Assembly: GCF_021441885.1 (NCBI RefSeq)
Contig: NZ_CP090439.1
Location: 930,001-994,000 of the forward strand
DNA from: Vibrio maritimus
Lineage (GTDB): Bacteria > Pseudomonadota > Gammaproteobacteria > Enterobacterales > Vibrionaceae
DNA: 64,000 nucleotides
Direction of reading: 5' to 3'
This document shows positions 27,378 to 36,741 of this stretch, piece after piece. The notes beneath the pieces are model-generated. The model did not search any database. It saw nothing but the letters and a program-made list of their open reading frames with translations, and had not been told where the DNA came from. The translations under genes and the position numbers were made by a program. Numbering within the stretch: the first letter of the stretch is position 1; each line of letters begins with the position of its first letter.

Positions 27378-29072
27378 ATGACAGAACAATTCACTCAATG
27401 GCTCGCTCGGGATCCTGATGCTGCAACTCGCGAGGAGCTTAAGCAGCTTATTGATGCTAACAGTACGCAGGAGTTAGCGGATCGTTTTGGCTCACGCTTG
27501 GAATTTGGTACCGCCGGTTTGCGTGGAAAAGTCGGTGCTGGACCAAACCGAATGAACCGTTTGGTGATCCAAGAGACGGCGACAGGACTTGGCGACTACC
27601 TTGTAGAACAGGTCAAAGAAGCTAAATCGCGCGGCGTCGTTATTGGCTATGACGGCCGCCCAGACTCAAAGCAGTTCGCTCATGACGCCGCATCAGTATT
27701 GACCGCGCAAGGTATCAAGGTTTACTTAACTCATAAAGTAGCAGCAACCCCAATTGTTGCGTTTGGGGTTAGAGAATTAAATGCTGCTGCCGCTGTGGTA
27801 GTTACCGCGAGTCACAATCCACCTGAGTACAATGGTTTTAAGGTCTATTGGGAAAATGGCGCTCAGATCATACCGCCTCATGATTCAGGGATCGCAGCTA
27901 AGATTGATCAAACAACTACTAAGCCACTCAACTTGAAGCCTCTCAAAGACGCTGAGCAGCAGGGGCTGCTTTTCTGGTTAAATGATGAGTATTACGAGAA
28001 TTATCGTAAGGTCATGAATAACAGTCACTTGCTCAAACCTGATAGCAATACTGACATCTCGATTGCTTACACTGCAATGCACGGGGTGGGAGCTGAAATG
28101 GCGGAAACTTTGTTAGCCGATGCTGGATTTAACAAAGTTGCTAGTGTTGCTGAGCAGCGAGAGCCCGATGGTACGTTTCCGACTGTAAACTTCCCTAACC
28201 CAGAGGAAGCCGGTGCGATGGATAGAGTGATGGCGTTAGGTCAAGCGGTTGACGCTGATATAGCCTGCGCGAACGACCCCGATGCCGATCGTTTCGCCGT
28301 CGCGGTAAAGCGCCCTGATGGTGAATATCAAATGCTAACAGGCGATCAGGTCGGGGCTTTGTTCGGTGATTATCTTCTTGAAGGGCAGCCTAATTCTTTG
28401 GTGGGGAATACCATAGTGTCTTCACGCCTACTAAGCAGCATTGCCAAGGCGCATGGCGCACATTACTACCAAACATTGACTGGGTTTAAATGGCTAACCA
28501 ACGTCGCGATGAAGCAAGAGACAGATTCTCATCCATTCTTGTTTGCTTACGAGGAGGCGTTGGGTTACACCGTTGGCAATAAAGTCTGGGATAAAGACGG
28601 GCTGTCTGCACTGGTGGCTTTCTCACAATTAACGGGCAAGCTTAAGGCACAAGGCAAAACCATTTGGGACAAGCTAGAGGATTTGTATCGTCAACATGGT
28701 TTCTACTGTAATGCTCAGCGTAGCATCGCACTCGACCCCAATGCGCGGCCAATTGGCGATAAGCTTCGTGGCAACCCTCCAATTCAAATTGCAGGTCAGC
28801 GTGTAGAAATCATCGAGGACCTTAAGCTATCTCAACGTCAGTTTGCCGATGGTTCTTCAGAGCGGATTGACCTTCCAGCCAGTGATGTATTGATTTACCT
28901 ATTGGAGGATAAGTCTCGGGTCATTGTTCGCCCTTCAGGCACTGAGCCCAAGCTCAAATGCTACTACGAGGTGATCAATGACTTCCCAGAAGATATGGAT
29001 TACGAGCAGGCTAGTCAAGCTGCGGATGTAAAAATGAGTGCTTTGATAGAGGCTCATCAGAAGAGCTTGTAA
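27378..29072 (+). CDS. Phospho-sugar mutase (phosphoglucomutase/phosphomannomutase family)
   Basis: 564 residues, four-domain alpha-D-phosphohexomutase. The phosphoserine loop is TASHNPPEYNGFKVYW, the Mg2+ loop DPDADRFAVAV, the sugar-binding loop EEALGYTVG, and the phosphate-binding loop RPSGTEPKLKCYYE near the C-terminus. The PGM2/PgcA size and the FGTAGLRG N-terminal motif point to a glucose- or mannose-phosphate mutase; a phosphopentomutase side activity is possible. Single gene with its own terminator. Confidence 0.9.
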   Translation: MTEQFTQWLARDPDAATREELKQLIDANSTQELADRFGSRLEFGTAGLRGKVGAGPNRMNRLVIQETATGLGDYLVEQVKEAKSRGVVIGYDGRPDSKQFAHDAASVLTAQGIKVYLTHKVAATPIVAFGVRELNAAAAVVVTASHNPPEYNGFKVYWENGAQIIPPHDSGIAAKIDQTTTKPLNLKPLKDAEQQGLLFWLNDEYYENYRKVMNNSHLLKPDSNTDISIAYTAMHGVGAEMAETLLADAGFNKVASVAEQREPDGTFPTVNFPNPEEAGAMDRVMALGQAVDADIACANDPDADRFAVAVKRPDGEYQMLTGDQVGALFGDYLLEGQPNSLVGNTIVSSRLLSSIAKAHGAHYYQTLTGFKWLTNVAMKQETDSHPFLFAYEEALGYTVGNKVWDKDGLSALVAFSQLTGKLKAQGKTIWDKLEDLYRQHGFYCNAQRSIALDPNARPIGDKLRGNPPIQIAGQRVEIIEDLKLSQRQFADGSSERIDLPASDVLIYLLEDKSRVIVRPSGTEPKLKCYYEVINDFPEDMDYEQASQAADVKMSALIEAHQKSL

Positions 29073-29091
29073 GAGTGAGGCTTTTCGATTG

Positions 29092-29119
29092 GGGTTACCT
29101 TACGAGGTAACCCTTTTTT
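29092..29119 (+). terminator. Terminator after the phosphohexomutase gene
   Basis: 9-bp stem GGGTTACCT / AGGTAACCC with a TACG loop and a T6 tail. Confidence 0.88.
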
Positions 29120-29134
29120 ATTGAGATCTGAACG

Positions 29135-29383
29135 CTAACCCCATCCATGAGGCAAGTTCTCTCTATCGTCATACTCAGCACCACACACCTTACATTTGAA
29201 GTAACTGATGTGGGTTTCAGATTTATGAGTTCCTAGGAATACGCCAACGATCAGATTAAGCCATTGGGATTTAGCGCTGTTTTTTTGCTGTTTTTGAGCT
29301 TCAATCTCGGCGGGCGTGAGTCGCTGGTGTTGGGTTTTCTGGTTACAGTTACCGCAGTGTAAAGCCGTTTCAGAGTCGGACAT
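29135..29383 (-). CDS. Small double CxxC zinc-ribbon protein
   Basis: 82 residues with CGNC (near 10-13) and CKVC (near 66-69), the two halves of a zinc ribbon separated by a basic, Gln-rich stretch and a short hydrophobic part (LNLIVGVFLGT). The family is not recognised. It converges with the phosphohexomutase gene. Probably a real gene: the cysteines are regularly placed and an AAGGAACTG ribosome site precedes the start. Confidence 0.72.
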   Translation of the reverse strand: MSDSETALHCGNCNQKTQHQRLTPAEIEAQKQQKNSAKSQWLNLIVGVFLGTHKSETHISYFKCKVCGAEYDDRENLPHGWG

Positions 29384-29594
29384 TCCAGTTCCTTTGTTCT
29401 ATGTGCTGTACTTAAACGAAATAGCACTGTTGGGGTTTGGACCTATCTTGTGGTGATGGTATATGAAACTCAAGTTATATGATGGCGTAATGTGGCGGAT
29501 AGCACGTAAATGGGAGGAGGGATAAATAGAAATGTTATGTAAATCAGTGAACTATACTCGCGCCAGATAGCTAGCACGAGTATCGATATGTTGT

Positions 29595-30293
29595 TCAGTC
29601 TTGCTTTAACGCCATGCTGACTGCCGCATCAGCATGAATCGCAGTGGTATCGAATAGCGCGACATCGGTGTGTTGCTGTTGCACCAGTAATGCAATCTCG
29701 GTACAGCCCAAGATTACCGCTTCAGCCCCTTGCTGCTTAAGCCTAGCAATGATCTCTAGATAGACCTGTCTTGATTGGTCTTTGATCTCGCCTCGGCACA
29801 ACTCTTGATAGATGATGTCGTGAACTAGGGTGCGGTCCGCTTCGTTTGGGACAACAACATCGATACCATGCTGTTCAATTAATCGGTCCTTGTAGAAAGG
29901 CTGTTCCATGGTGAAACGTGTGCCGAGAAGCCCCACCTTTATGACGCCATCGCTTTTTAGCGTTTCTGCTGTCGCATCGGCAATGTGCAAGATTGGAATA
30001 GTGATGTGCTTTTCAATGTCGGGAGCAACTTTGTGCATGGTATTAGTACAGATAAGCAGGAAATCTGCGCCACCACTTTCTACCGATGCCGCCGCTTCGC
30101 CCAAGATAGTGGCCGTCTCATCCCAGCGTCCTTGGTGTTGTAGTTTTTCTATTTCATCGAAGTTAACGCTATACAAACAGATTTTTGCTGAGTGCAGTCC
30201 ACCCATCGTTTGTTTTACGCCTTCGTTAATGGATTTGTAGTAGCTGAGCGTAGACTCCCAGCTCATGCCTCCCAACAAGCCAATTGTTTTCAT
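29595..30293 (-). CDS. Aspartate/glutamate racemase family protein
   Basis: 232 residues of the YgeA/Asp-Glu racemase family. The two catalytic cysteines are in LICTNTMHK (near 83) and ILGCTEIALL (near 195), and the N-terminus MKTIGLLGGMSWEST is typical. It interconverts L and D forms of an amino acid without PLP. Which amino acid is not clear. It appears to be transcribed alone. Confidence 0.9.
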   Translation of the reverse strand: MKTIGLLGGMSWESTLSYYKSINEGVKQTMGGLHSAKICLYSVNFDEIEKLQHQGRWDETATILGEAAASVESGGADFLLICTNTMHKVAPDIEKHITIPILHIADATAETLKSDGVIKVGLLGTRFTMEQPFYKDRLIEQHGIDVVVPNEADRTLVHDIIYQELCRGEIKDQSRQVYLEIIARLKQQGAEAVILGCTEIALLVQQQHTDVALFDTTAIHADAAVSMALKQD

Positions 30294-30411
30294 ACCATAC
30301 TTCCTGTTGTTGATTTGATGACTCTATTAAAGCGCCATCGAAGCCTGTTGGGTAGTCTCTTTTTCCTGTACTGGCATGAATTTATGTGTATTCGAGCGCA
30401 ACCTATTCGGA

Positions 30412-31074
30412 TCAGAGGTGACCCGTCTTAACATAAATCAACGCGCCGTCTTCTTTTGTGTATGGCGTATGTTTGCTTCCATGAGGGCTGCGGATCCAAG
30501 TACCTTTGGGGTAGACGCCATGTTCGTCATAGAAGGTGCCTTCGAGAACGAGGATTTCTTCACCGCCCCAATGTTGGTGAGCATTGAACTGAGTATTAGG
30601 TGCCCATTTAACGAGTGCTACGTGCTCCGCTTCAAACTCATGTAGAGGCATTACCGTTAATCCTTCGACAAGTCCTTGATACCAAGGTTGGCTATGGGTA
30701 TCGATACTAAATTGCAATTGGTCTTCAGCTTTAAATTGTTGAAGCTTAACGAAGATTGTCGCGCCTTCTGGTCCTATTTTCGGAGTGTGTGCAGTACCGA
30801 TTGGGTTGCGCACATATGTTCCAGCAGGGTAGTCACCATGTTCATCTGAAAACACGCCTTCAAGTACAAAGAATTCTTCCCCACCTCCATGAGTGTGAGG
30901 TGAGAATTCACTATTCGGTTGATAGCGAACTAACGAGGTTGCTCTCGCTACCTCATCGCCGATTCGGTCGAGTCTCATCCGCACAACACCTGGCATAGGA
31001 GAGTCTACCCATTGGTAATCTTCTGGGCGAATGACGACGCGTTTATCAAAGTCGGCGTTAATGAGTGTATCCAT
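30412..31074 (-). CDS. Double ChrR-like cupin protein
   Basis: 220 residues from MDTLINADFDK; the frame extends to 31185 but without a ribosome site. Two ChrR-type cupin domains lie in tandem, each with H-x-H, E-E and a later His (HTHGGGEEFFVLEG...GTAHTP and HQHWGGEEILVLEG...GSKHTP), so each may hold a metal. ChrR cupins act as zinc anti-sigma factors when joined to an N-terminal ASD domain, but that domain is missing here. An enzyme of the acetylacetone-dioxygenase type is another option. Confidence 0.82.
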   Translation of the reverse strand: MDTLINADFDKRVVIRPEDYQWVDSPMPGVVRMRLDRIGDEVARATSLVRYQPNSEFSPHTHGGGEEFFVLEGVFSDEHGDYPAGTYVRNPIGTAHTPKIGPEGATIFVKLQQFKAEDQLQFSIDTHSQPWYQGLVEGLTVMPLHEFEAEHVALVKWAPNTQFNAHQHWGGEEILVLEGTFYDEHGVYPKGTWIRSPHGSKHTPYTKEDGALIYVKTGHL

Positions 31075-31198
31075 ACTTAACTCTCTTAAAGTGGTGCTTG
31101 GAAAAAGTGATCTATGAGTAGTAATCATAACGGAATGATACGAAATGCGTTGTGAAAATCGATCACGGAATTTTTGCATCAACAATGTGGGAGTCGAA

Positions 31199-31230
31199 AG
31201 AGGCTCCGATTGGTGAAAATCAGAGCCTCT
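31199..31230 (-). terminator. Terminator after the cupredoxin gene
   Basis: 8-bp stem AGAGGCTC / GAGCCTCT with an inner GATT/AATC helix, 17 bases past the stop on the minus strand, then a short T-run. Confidence 0.65.
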
Positions 31231-31246
31231 GGTCTAGTCTCGCGAA

Positions 31247-31828
31247 TTACTTGATAGTGATGGTTTTTGTCATCCCATCTTCAGCATGCCCAGGGATATT
31301 ACAGGCGAATTCTATCTCGGTTTCTCCATGGAAGTGCCAGTTGATTTGACCTGCTTTACCTGGTTTTAGATAGACCACATTACCCATATTGTGGTGGTCA
31401 TGGTCTCCGGTTGGGTTCTCCATCATCTTACGATGGGCGACTTGCTCCGCAGGTGAGCCAATCACAAATTCATGGTCGTCTTTGCCAGTATTCATCACTA
31501 CGAACTGAACCACATCGTTTGGCTTGATCTCCACATCACGCTTGAATGAAATCGTCATATCGTCTTTAAGAATGACGTGCACAACCTTGTCAGGTTTTGC
31601 TCCTGGTGCTGGCATGCCCACAGCTGACATTCCTTCCATGTCCATCATACTGTGATCCATTTTGCTATGATCCATTGAACCATGATCCATCGAGCTATGG
31701 TCCATTTGGTCGTGGTTCATATGGCCGTGGTCCATGTTGCCATGATCCATCTTTGAGTGATCCATGCCATCAGCCCAAACCTGAGTCGCTAATAGCGTCA
31801 TAGTGAATGCAATAAGTGTCTTTTTCAT
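31247..31828 (-). CDS. MDH-repeat periplasmic cupredoxin (CopI-like)
   Basis: 193 residues with a signal peptide (cleavage after VWA, residue 19). Next come about eleven M-D-H-x repeats (residues 22-66), a Met/His copper-sponge stretch, and then a plastocyanin-like fold whose type-1 copper ligands are visible: His in DDHEFVIG, then Cys, His and Met in FACNIPGHAEDGM. Such proteins bind and may oxidise or buffer copper in the periplasm. It is the last gene downstream of the CusCBA genes in the same direction, so it probably belongs to the copper-resistance unit. Confidence 0.9.
   Translation of the reverse strand: MKKTLIAFTMTLLATQVWADGMDHSKMDHGNMDHGHMNHDQMDHSSMDHGSMDHSKMDHSMMDMEGMSAVGMPAPGAKPDKVVHVILKDDMTISFKRDVEIKPNDVVQFVVMNTGKDDHEFVIGSPAEQVAHRKMMENPTGDHDHHNMGNVVYLKPGKAGQINWHFHGETEIEFACNIPGHAEDGMTKTITIK
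31631..31765 (-). repeat. 12-bp tandem repeats coding MDHx
   Basis: About eleven degenerate copies of a 12-base unit (ATGGATCA-type) encode the Met-Asp-His-x copper-binding repeats of the cupredoxin. Copy number is likely to vary between strains by slippage. Confidence 0.8.
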
Positions 31829-31853
31829 GTGTCTTTCCTTGTTGTGTTGATGT

Positions 31854-31875
31854 CCCTCCAGCGTTTTCTGGAGGG
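31854..31875 (-). other. Intercistronic hairpin between cusA and the cupredoxin gene
   Basis: 8-bp perfect stem CCCTCCAG / CTGGAGGG with a six-base loop. No T-run, so it is more likely an mRNA-stability or partial attenuation element than a full terminator. Confidence 0.5.
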
Positions 31876-31885
31876 AGTTTGTTCG

Positions 31886-34800
31886 TTAGTGTTGAGTTTC
31901 TTTTGATTTCCAAAGTTTGTAGATTGCAGGTAACACCAGCAGAGTCAGTAGCAGTGCAGAAGCCATCCCCCCAATCATTGGTGCGGCGATACGCTGCATC
32001 ACTTCTGAACCAGTACCTGAGCCGTACATAATGGGAATAAGGCCGATGATGACGGTCAGGACAGTCATCATTACGGGGCGAACGCGCAGACCTGCGCCCT
32101 CGCGAATGGCGTCGGTTAGCATTTCTGGTGTCAATTGAGTGTTTTCTTGCTCGGCGCTGAGTTTTCTTGCGTGCCAGGCTTGGTTGAGATAAACCAGCAT
32201 GATTACCCCGATCTCGACGGCGACACCCGCCAGCGCGATAAAGCCAACCCCAACGGCAATAGAGAAGTTATAGCCGAGGTAGTGCATTAGCCACAGCCCT
32301 CCGACCATTGCTAATGGTAAGGTGCCCATAATGATCATCACCTCACCAACACGGCGGAAGCTCAGGTAAAGCAGTAACATGATGATGGCGAGGGTAATCG
32401 GAATGACCACGCCAAGGCGCTGCTTGGCTCGCTCCATATATTCGTATTGACCAGACCAAGCCAATGAGTAACCAGCCGGCAGTGAAAGCTTCTCAGCAAC
32501 CACTTGTTTAGCTTCTTCAACGTAAGAGCCCAAATCACGATCAGCAATATCCACAAACACCCAACCATTTGGACGCGCATTTTCGGTCTTGATCATGGGT
32601 GGACCGTCTTCATAGCGAATATCGGCGACATCAGCGAGCGCGATTCTTGCTCCATTTGGAGTTACTAGGGGCAGGTTTTGCAGCTTAACGACAGAATCTC
32701 GATAATCTTGTGGATAGCGAACATTAATAGGGTAGCGTTCAAGCCCTTCGACGGTTTCTCCAACGTTCATACCGCCAACAGCAGTAGAGATGACCTGCTG
32801 TACATCGCTAACGTTCAAGCCGTAACGAGCAGCGGCGAGGCGTTTGATATCGATGGTTACGTAGCGACCACCGGCAACACGCTCGGCATAGACTGATACC
32901 GTGCCTTGAATGTCATTTAGGATAGGTTCAAGGTCTGAACCTATTTGCTCAATGACGCTTAAGTCCGGCCCGGCAATTTTAATACCAATCGGTGTCTTGA
33001 TGCCCGTCGCGAGCATGTCGATTCGAGTTTTAATCGGCATCACCCAGGCGTTAGTGAGTCCAGGGAACTGTACCAAATCATCAAACTCTTTTCGCAATGA
33101 CTCCGTCGTCACCCCTTCACGCCACTCACTTCGAGGTTTGAGCTGAATGGTGGTCTCTATCATGGTCAGTGGTGCAGGATCGGTAGCGGTTTCTGCGCGT
33201 CCAATTTTGCCCCAGACGCTTTTCACTTCAGGTACCGTTTTAATCAGCTTATTGGTTTGCTGAAGTAATTCACGCGCCTTACCAATCGAGATACCAGGGT
33301 AGGTCGTTGGCATGTACATGAGATCGCCTTCATCTAATGGCGGTATAAACTCACTGCCCAATTTTGAGGTAGGGTAGTAGGCGGATGCCATTAACCCGAG
33401 TGCGATGATGATCATGCTCTTTGGATAACGCAGACTTAAGCTCAGCATTGGTCTGTACAGACCAATAAGCGCTTTGTTCACTGGGTTTTTATGTTCAGGT
33501 AATACCTTGCCACGAATGAAGTAGCCCATGAGCACGGGGACCAGAGTAATCGCCAAACCCGCGGCTGCTGCCATGGCGTAGGTCTTGGTGAAAGCCAATG
33601 GCGAAAACATCTTGCCCTCTTGCCCTTGAAGGGCAAAAACTGGGACAAAGCTGAGCGTGATGATGAGCAATGAGAAAAATAACGGTGCCCCCACCTCTTC
33701 TGCCGCTTTGCCGATGACTTGCCAGCGGTTTTTGTCGGTGAGTGGTGTTTTCTCGATGTGCTTATGCACGTTTTCGATCATAACGATAGCCCCATCCACC
33801 ATCGCGCCTATAGCAATCGCAATGCCACCAAGGGACATGATGTTGGCGTTGATACCTTGCCAATGCATGACGATGAACGCTGCCAATATGCCCACAGGCA
33901 AACTGATCGCGATAACGATTGAGGAGCGAATGTGAAACAGGAACAGCGCACACACCACCGCGACAACGATGAACTCTTCTGCCAGTTTCTTCCAAAGGTT
34001 GTCGACGGCATCATTGATCAGTGTTGAGCGGTCATAAGTTGGAACAATCTCGACGCCTTCAGGCAGACCTCGTTGTAACTCGTCCAACTTAGTTTTGACG
34101 TTGTCGATCACTTCACTAGCATTTTCTCCAAAGCGCATGACGATAACGCCACCCACCGCTTCGCCTTCCCCATTAAACTCAGAGATACCACGGCGCATCT
34201 GAGGTCCGAGGTTGATGTCCGCAATGTCACCCAGCAGTAGAGGTGTGCCCTTGCCGGTTACTTTTAGTGGCAGTGCCTTGATATCATCGATGCTTGTTAG
34301 ATATCCGGTAGTTCTCACCATGTGTTCAGCTTCGGCAACTTCAATGACCGATGCACCTGTTTCTTGGTTACCGTTTTTGATGGCTTGGTTGACTTGCTGA
34401 AGCGTTAAGTCGTAGGCACGAAGTTTGGCGGGATCGATCTGCACTTGGTATTGTTTGACCATGCCACCGACGGTCGCTACCTCAGAAACCCCTTCGACGG
34501 TTTGTAGCTCATATTTGAGGAACCAGTCTTGAATGCTGCGCAGCTCGGCAAGATCATGCTGACCTGTTTTGTCCTGTAGGACATAGCTGTAGATCCAACC
34601 AACACCCGTCGCATCGGGACCAAGGGTCGGTTTGGCTTGAGACGGTAACTTAGGCGCGACTTGACTCAAGTACTCAAGCACACGTGAGCGAGCCCAATAC
34701 ATGTCGGTATCATCGTTAAAGATGATGTAAACGTAGGAGTCACCAAAAAACGAATAGCCGCGAACGGTTTCTGCACCGGGTACGGCAAGCATGGCAGTCG

Positions 34801-35008
34801 TCAACGGGTAAGTCACCTGATCTTCGACCACTTGAGGCGCTTGCCCTGGATAACTGGTTTTGATGATTACCTGTACGTCAGAGAGGTCAGGTATGGCGTC
34901 TACAGGCGTGTTCTTGACGCTGTAAAGACCAGCAAGCGTTAGGAAACACGTCGCGACCAACACTAAGAATCGGTTGTTGATAGACCAACGGATGATGGCA
35001 CCAATCAT
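31886..35008 (-). CDS. cusA: Heavy-metal RND transporter CusA (copper/silver efflux)
   Basis: 1040 residues, the usual HME-RND length. Twelve spans are predicted, with the two large periplasmic loops after spans 1 and 7. Family features include the N-terminus SINNRFLVLVATCFLT, the repeat VDGAIVMIENVHK in span 4, and the Met-rich substrate region WVMPIKTRIDMLATGIKTPIGIKI. It pumps Cu(I)/Ag(I) out with protons in a complex with CusB and CusC. It overlaps cusB by four bases. A zinc/cobalt pump of the CzcA class is excluded by context and by the CusF-type partner domains. Confidence 0.93.
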   Translation of the reverse strand: MIGAIIRWSINNRFLVLVATCFLTLAGLYSVKNTPVDAIPDLSDVQVIIKTSYPGQAPQVVEDQVTYPLTTAMLAVPGAETVRGYSFFGDSYVYIIFNDDTDMYWARSRVLEYLSQVAPKLPSQAKPTLGPDATGVGWIYSYVLQDKTGQHDLAELRSIQDWFLKYELQTVEGVSEVATVGGMVKQYQVQIDPAKLRAYDLTLQQVNQAIKNGNQETGASVIEVAEAEHMVRTTGYLTSIDDIKALPLKVTGKGTPLLLGDIADINLGPQMRRGISEFNGEGEAVGGVIVMRFGENASEVIDNVKTKLDELQRGLPEGVEIVPTYDRSTLINDAVDNLWKKLAEEFIVVAVVCALFLFHIRSSIVIAISLPVGILAAFIVMHWQGINANIMSLGGIAIAIGAMVDGAIVMIENVHKHIEKTPLTDKNRWQVIGKAAEEVGAPLFFSLLIITLSFVPVFALQGQEGKMFSPLAFTKTYAMAAAAGLAITLVPVLMGYFIRGKVLPEHKNPVNKALIGLYRPMLSLSLRYPKSMIIIALGLMASAYYPTSKLGSEFIPPLDEGDLMYMPTTYPGISIGKARELLQQTNKLIKTVPEVKSVWGKIGRAETATDPAPLTMIETTIQLKPRSEWREGVTTESLRKEFDDLVQFPGLTNAWVMPIKTRIDMLATGIKTPIGIKIAGPDLSVIEQIGSDLEPILNDIQGTVSVYAERVAGGRYVTIDIKRLAAARYGLNVSDVQQVISTAVGGMNVGETVEGLERYPINVRYPQDYRDSVVKLQNLPLVTPNGARIALADVADIRYEDGPPMIKTENARPNGWVFVDIADRDLGSYVEEAKQVVAEKLSLPAGYSLAWSGQYEYMERAKQRLGVVIPITLAIIMLLLYLSFRRVGEVMIIMGTLPLAMVGGLWLMHYLGYNFSIAVGVGFIALAGVAVEIGVIMLVYLNQAWHARKLSAEQENTQLTPEMLTDAIREGAGLRVRPVMMTVLTVIIGLIPIMYGSGTGSEVMQRIAAPMIGGMASALLLTLLVLPAIYKLWKSKETQH

Positions 35009-36723
35009 GGTTGAACCTCCCCATGCTTGAGCTCTGAAAGAATAAAATCACTGCCTTGTTTTTTTATTAAGAAGCGAGCGCTATCGCCTTCAGAAAAACC
35101 GCTTAGATCGATGCTGCCGTCGGTAGAGAAGTTCATCTCACCTTGCTCCCACTGCCAATCAGGAACGGCGCTGTGCTGGATTGTGATCATGCCAAAGTCG
35201 GCCATGAGCATTGTTATTTCGCCATCCACCCATACTTCACTTGGCATGGCGTTTTCAGCTTGTTTAATCTCGGTAACGACGTATTGTCCTTGCGGTGTTT
35301 TTTCCATCTCGAAGTCAATCTGTTGACCTGATGATAGAGTGGACATGTCCACGGAAGTGTCGATAGTGAAGTCCATGACCATACCTGGCCAACTCCATTC
35401 TGGAACGGGCTGATGGTTGATGGTTAGCATAGAGTGTCCCGGCATCACCTTGGTGATCTCCCCGCTCGCCCAAACAGACTCCGCTGGTGGTTCAACTCCA
35501 TTTATCCTCGATAGGTCAGCACTTTGGCTCGATTCTGAGTCGAGCATAAACTGTGCTGATGTGACAACAACATCGTCAAGACTAAGCCCTTGAATCACTT
35601 CAATTCGGTCACTCGCTTCACGACCGACGTCAATGCGCGCAGAGCGGTATTTGCCTTCCCCCTCAGAGAGCACGACACGTGTCATGCCACCTGAACGGAT
35701 GACCGCTGAACGCGGAATGGTCAATACGGCTTCTTCCGTCTTAGGTTCCAGAGCAATGTTGGCGAACATGTTTGGTTTGAGCTGAAAGTCTGGGTTAGTA
35801 AACTTGAGCCTAACTCTCAGTGTTCGAGTTGCAGGGTCTAGGATCGGATAGACATAATCGACAGCGCCGTGCCACTCTTTGCCTGGGATTGCGTCAAGCG
35901 TCATTACCGCTTCGCTGCCTGCTTTGATCCATTCAGCTTGTCTTTCAAAGACTTCGGCATCGACCCAAACTTCGTCGATAGGACCAGCACTGATGACTGA
36001 TTGAGCTGGTGACAGATAGCCACCTTCACGGACGTTAAGCGTTGCGACAACACCATTGCCAAAGGCTTTGACATCAACGGTTTGTGATGCTTTGCCCTGT
36101 TTCACTATCTGACGGATTTGCTGTTTGTCGACGCCTAGTGTGATAAGACGCTCCGTTGCTCCCTTGATAAGCGAGTTGCGTTTCGTGCGGTAGGCATTGA
36201 GTAGTTCTTCTTGCGCTTTTACCAGTTCAGGAGAGTAGAGTTTGAACAATACGTCACCTTTGCTCACTCGCTCACCTACAGAGTTGATGTAGAGTTTTTC
36301 TACCCAGCCAGAGACGCGTACATTGGTTTGCCACAGGCGGCTCTCGTCAAATGCGATGTATCCGACGGTTTCAATACGCGGTGAGAGCTTTTCCTGTTTA
36401 ACAGACTCCGTTTTGACTCCAAGGTTGTTCTCGACTGATGGATCGATTTTCACTGTACCTGGCTTGTCGTTACCGCCATTTAGGTCATCGGCATAAACGG
36501 GAATCAAGTCCATGCCCATGGGTGACTTGCCAGGCTGGTCTCGTTTGTAATTTGGATCCATTGGCGCGACCCAATAGAGTGGCTCGTTGCTGTCTGCAGC
36601 AGAACCCGCTGTATCACCATTTCCCATAGAGCTCATTGAATGGCTCGAAAGGTATTGGTTCCCGACATATCCAAGACCTGCACCAACGGCGAGTGCCAAC
36701 AGAGCGACATTTAGTGTTTTCAT
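35005..36723 (-). CDS. cusB: Periplasmic adaptor CusB fused to two CusF-like domains
   Basis: 572 residues. An N-terminal membrane/signal segment is followed by a heavy-metal-binding domain (LYWVAPMDPNYKRD...SPMGMDL, residues about 48-78), then the membrane-fusion core (hairpin, lipoyl, barrel, to about 400). The last 155 residues are two CusF-like OB-folds. The first (about 415-490) keeps the His, Trp, Met, Met copper site (LTINH, WSWPGMVMDF). The second (about 495-570) keeps His and Trp but reads WEQGEMNF, so one Met is missing. CusF is otherwise a separate metallochaperone. Confidence 0.92.
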   Translation of the reverse strand: MKTLNVALLALAVGAGLGYVGNQYLSSHSMSSMGNGDTAGSAADSNEPLYWVAPMDPNYKRDQPGKSPMGMDLIPVYADDLNGGNDKPGTVKIDPSVENNLGVKTESVKQEKLSPRIETVGYIAFDESRLWQTNVRVSGWVEKLYINSVGERVSKGDVLFKLYSPELVKAQEELLNAYRTKRNSLIKGATERLITLGVDKQQIRQIVKQGKASQTVDVKAFGNGVVATLNVREGGYLSPAQSVISAGPIDEVWVDAEVFERQAEWIKAGSEAVMTLDAIPGKEWHGAVDYVYPILDPATRTLRVRLKFTNPDFQLKPNMFANIALEPKTEEAVLTIPRSAVIRSGGMTRVVLSEGEGKYRSARIDVGREASDRIEVIQGLSLDDVVVTSAQFMLDSESSQSADLSRINGVEPPAESVWASGEITKVMPGHSMLTINHQPVPEWSWPGMVMDFTIDTSVDMSTLSSGQQIDFEMEKTPQGQYVVTEIKQAENAMPSEVWVDGEITMLMADFGMITIQHSAVPDWQWEQGEMNFSTDGSIDLSGFSEGDSARFLIKKQGSDFILSELKHGEVQP

Positions 36724-36741
36724 TAGTTGTTTCCCTTTGAA

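Noticed and set aside
31631..31765. CRISPR-like short repeats
   Set aside because: The 12-base units are in frame with a cupredoxin gene and code M-D-H-x; there are no spacers.
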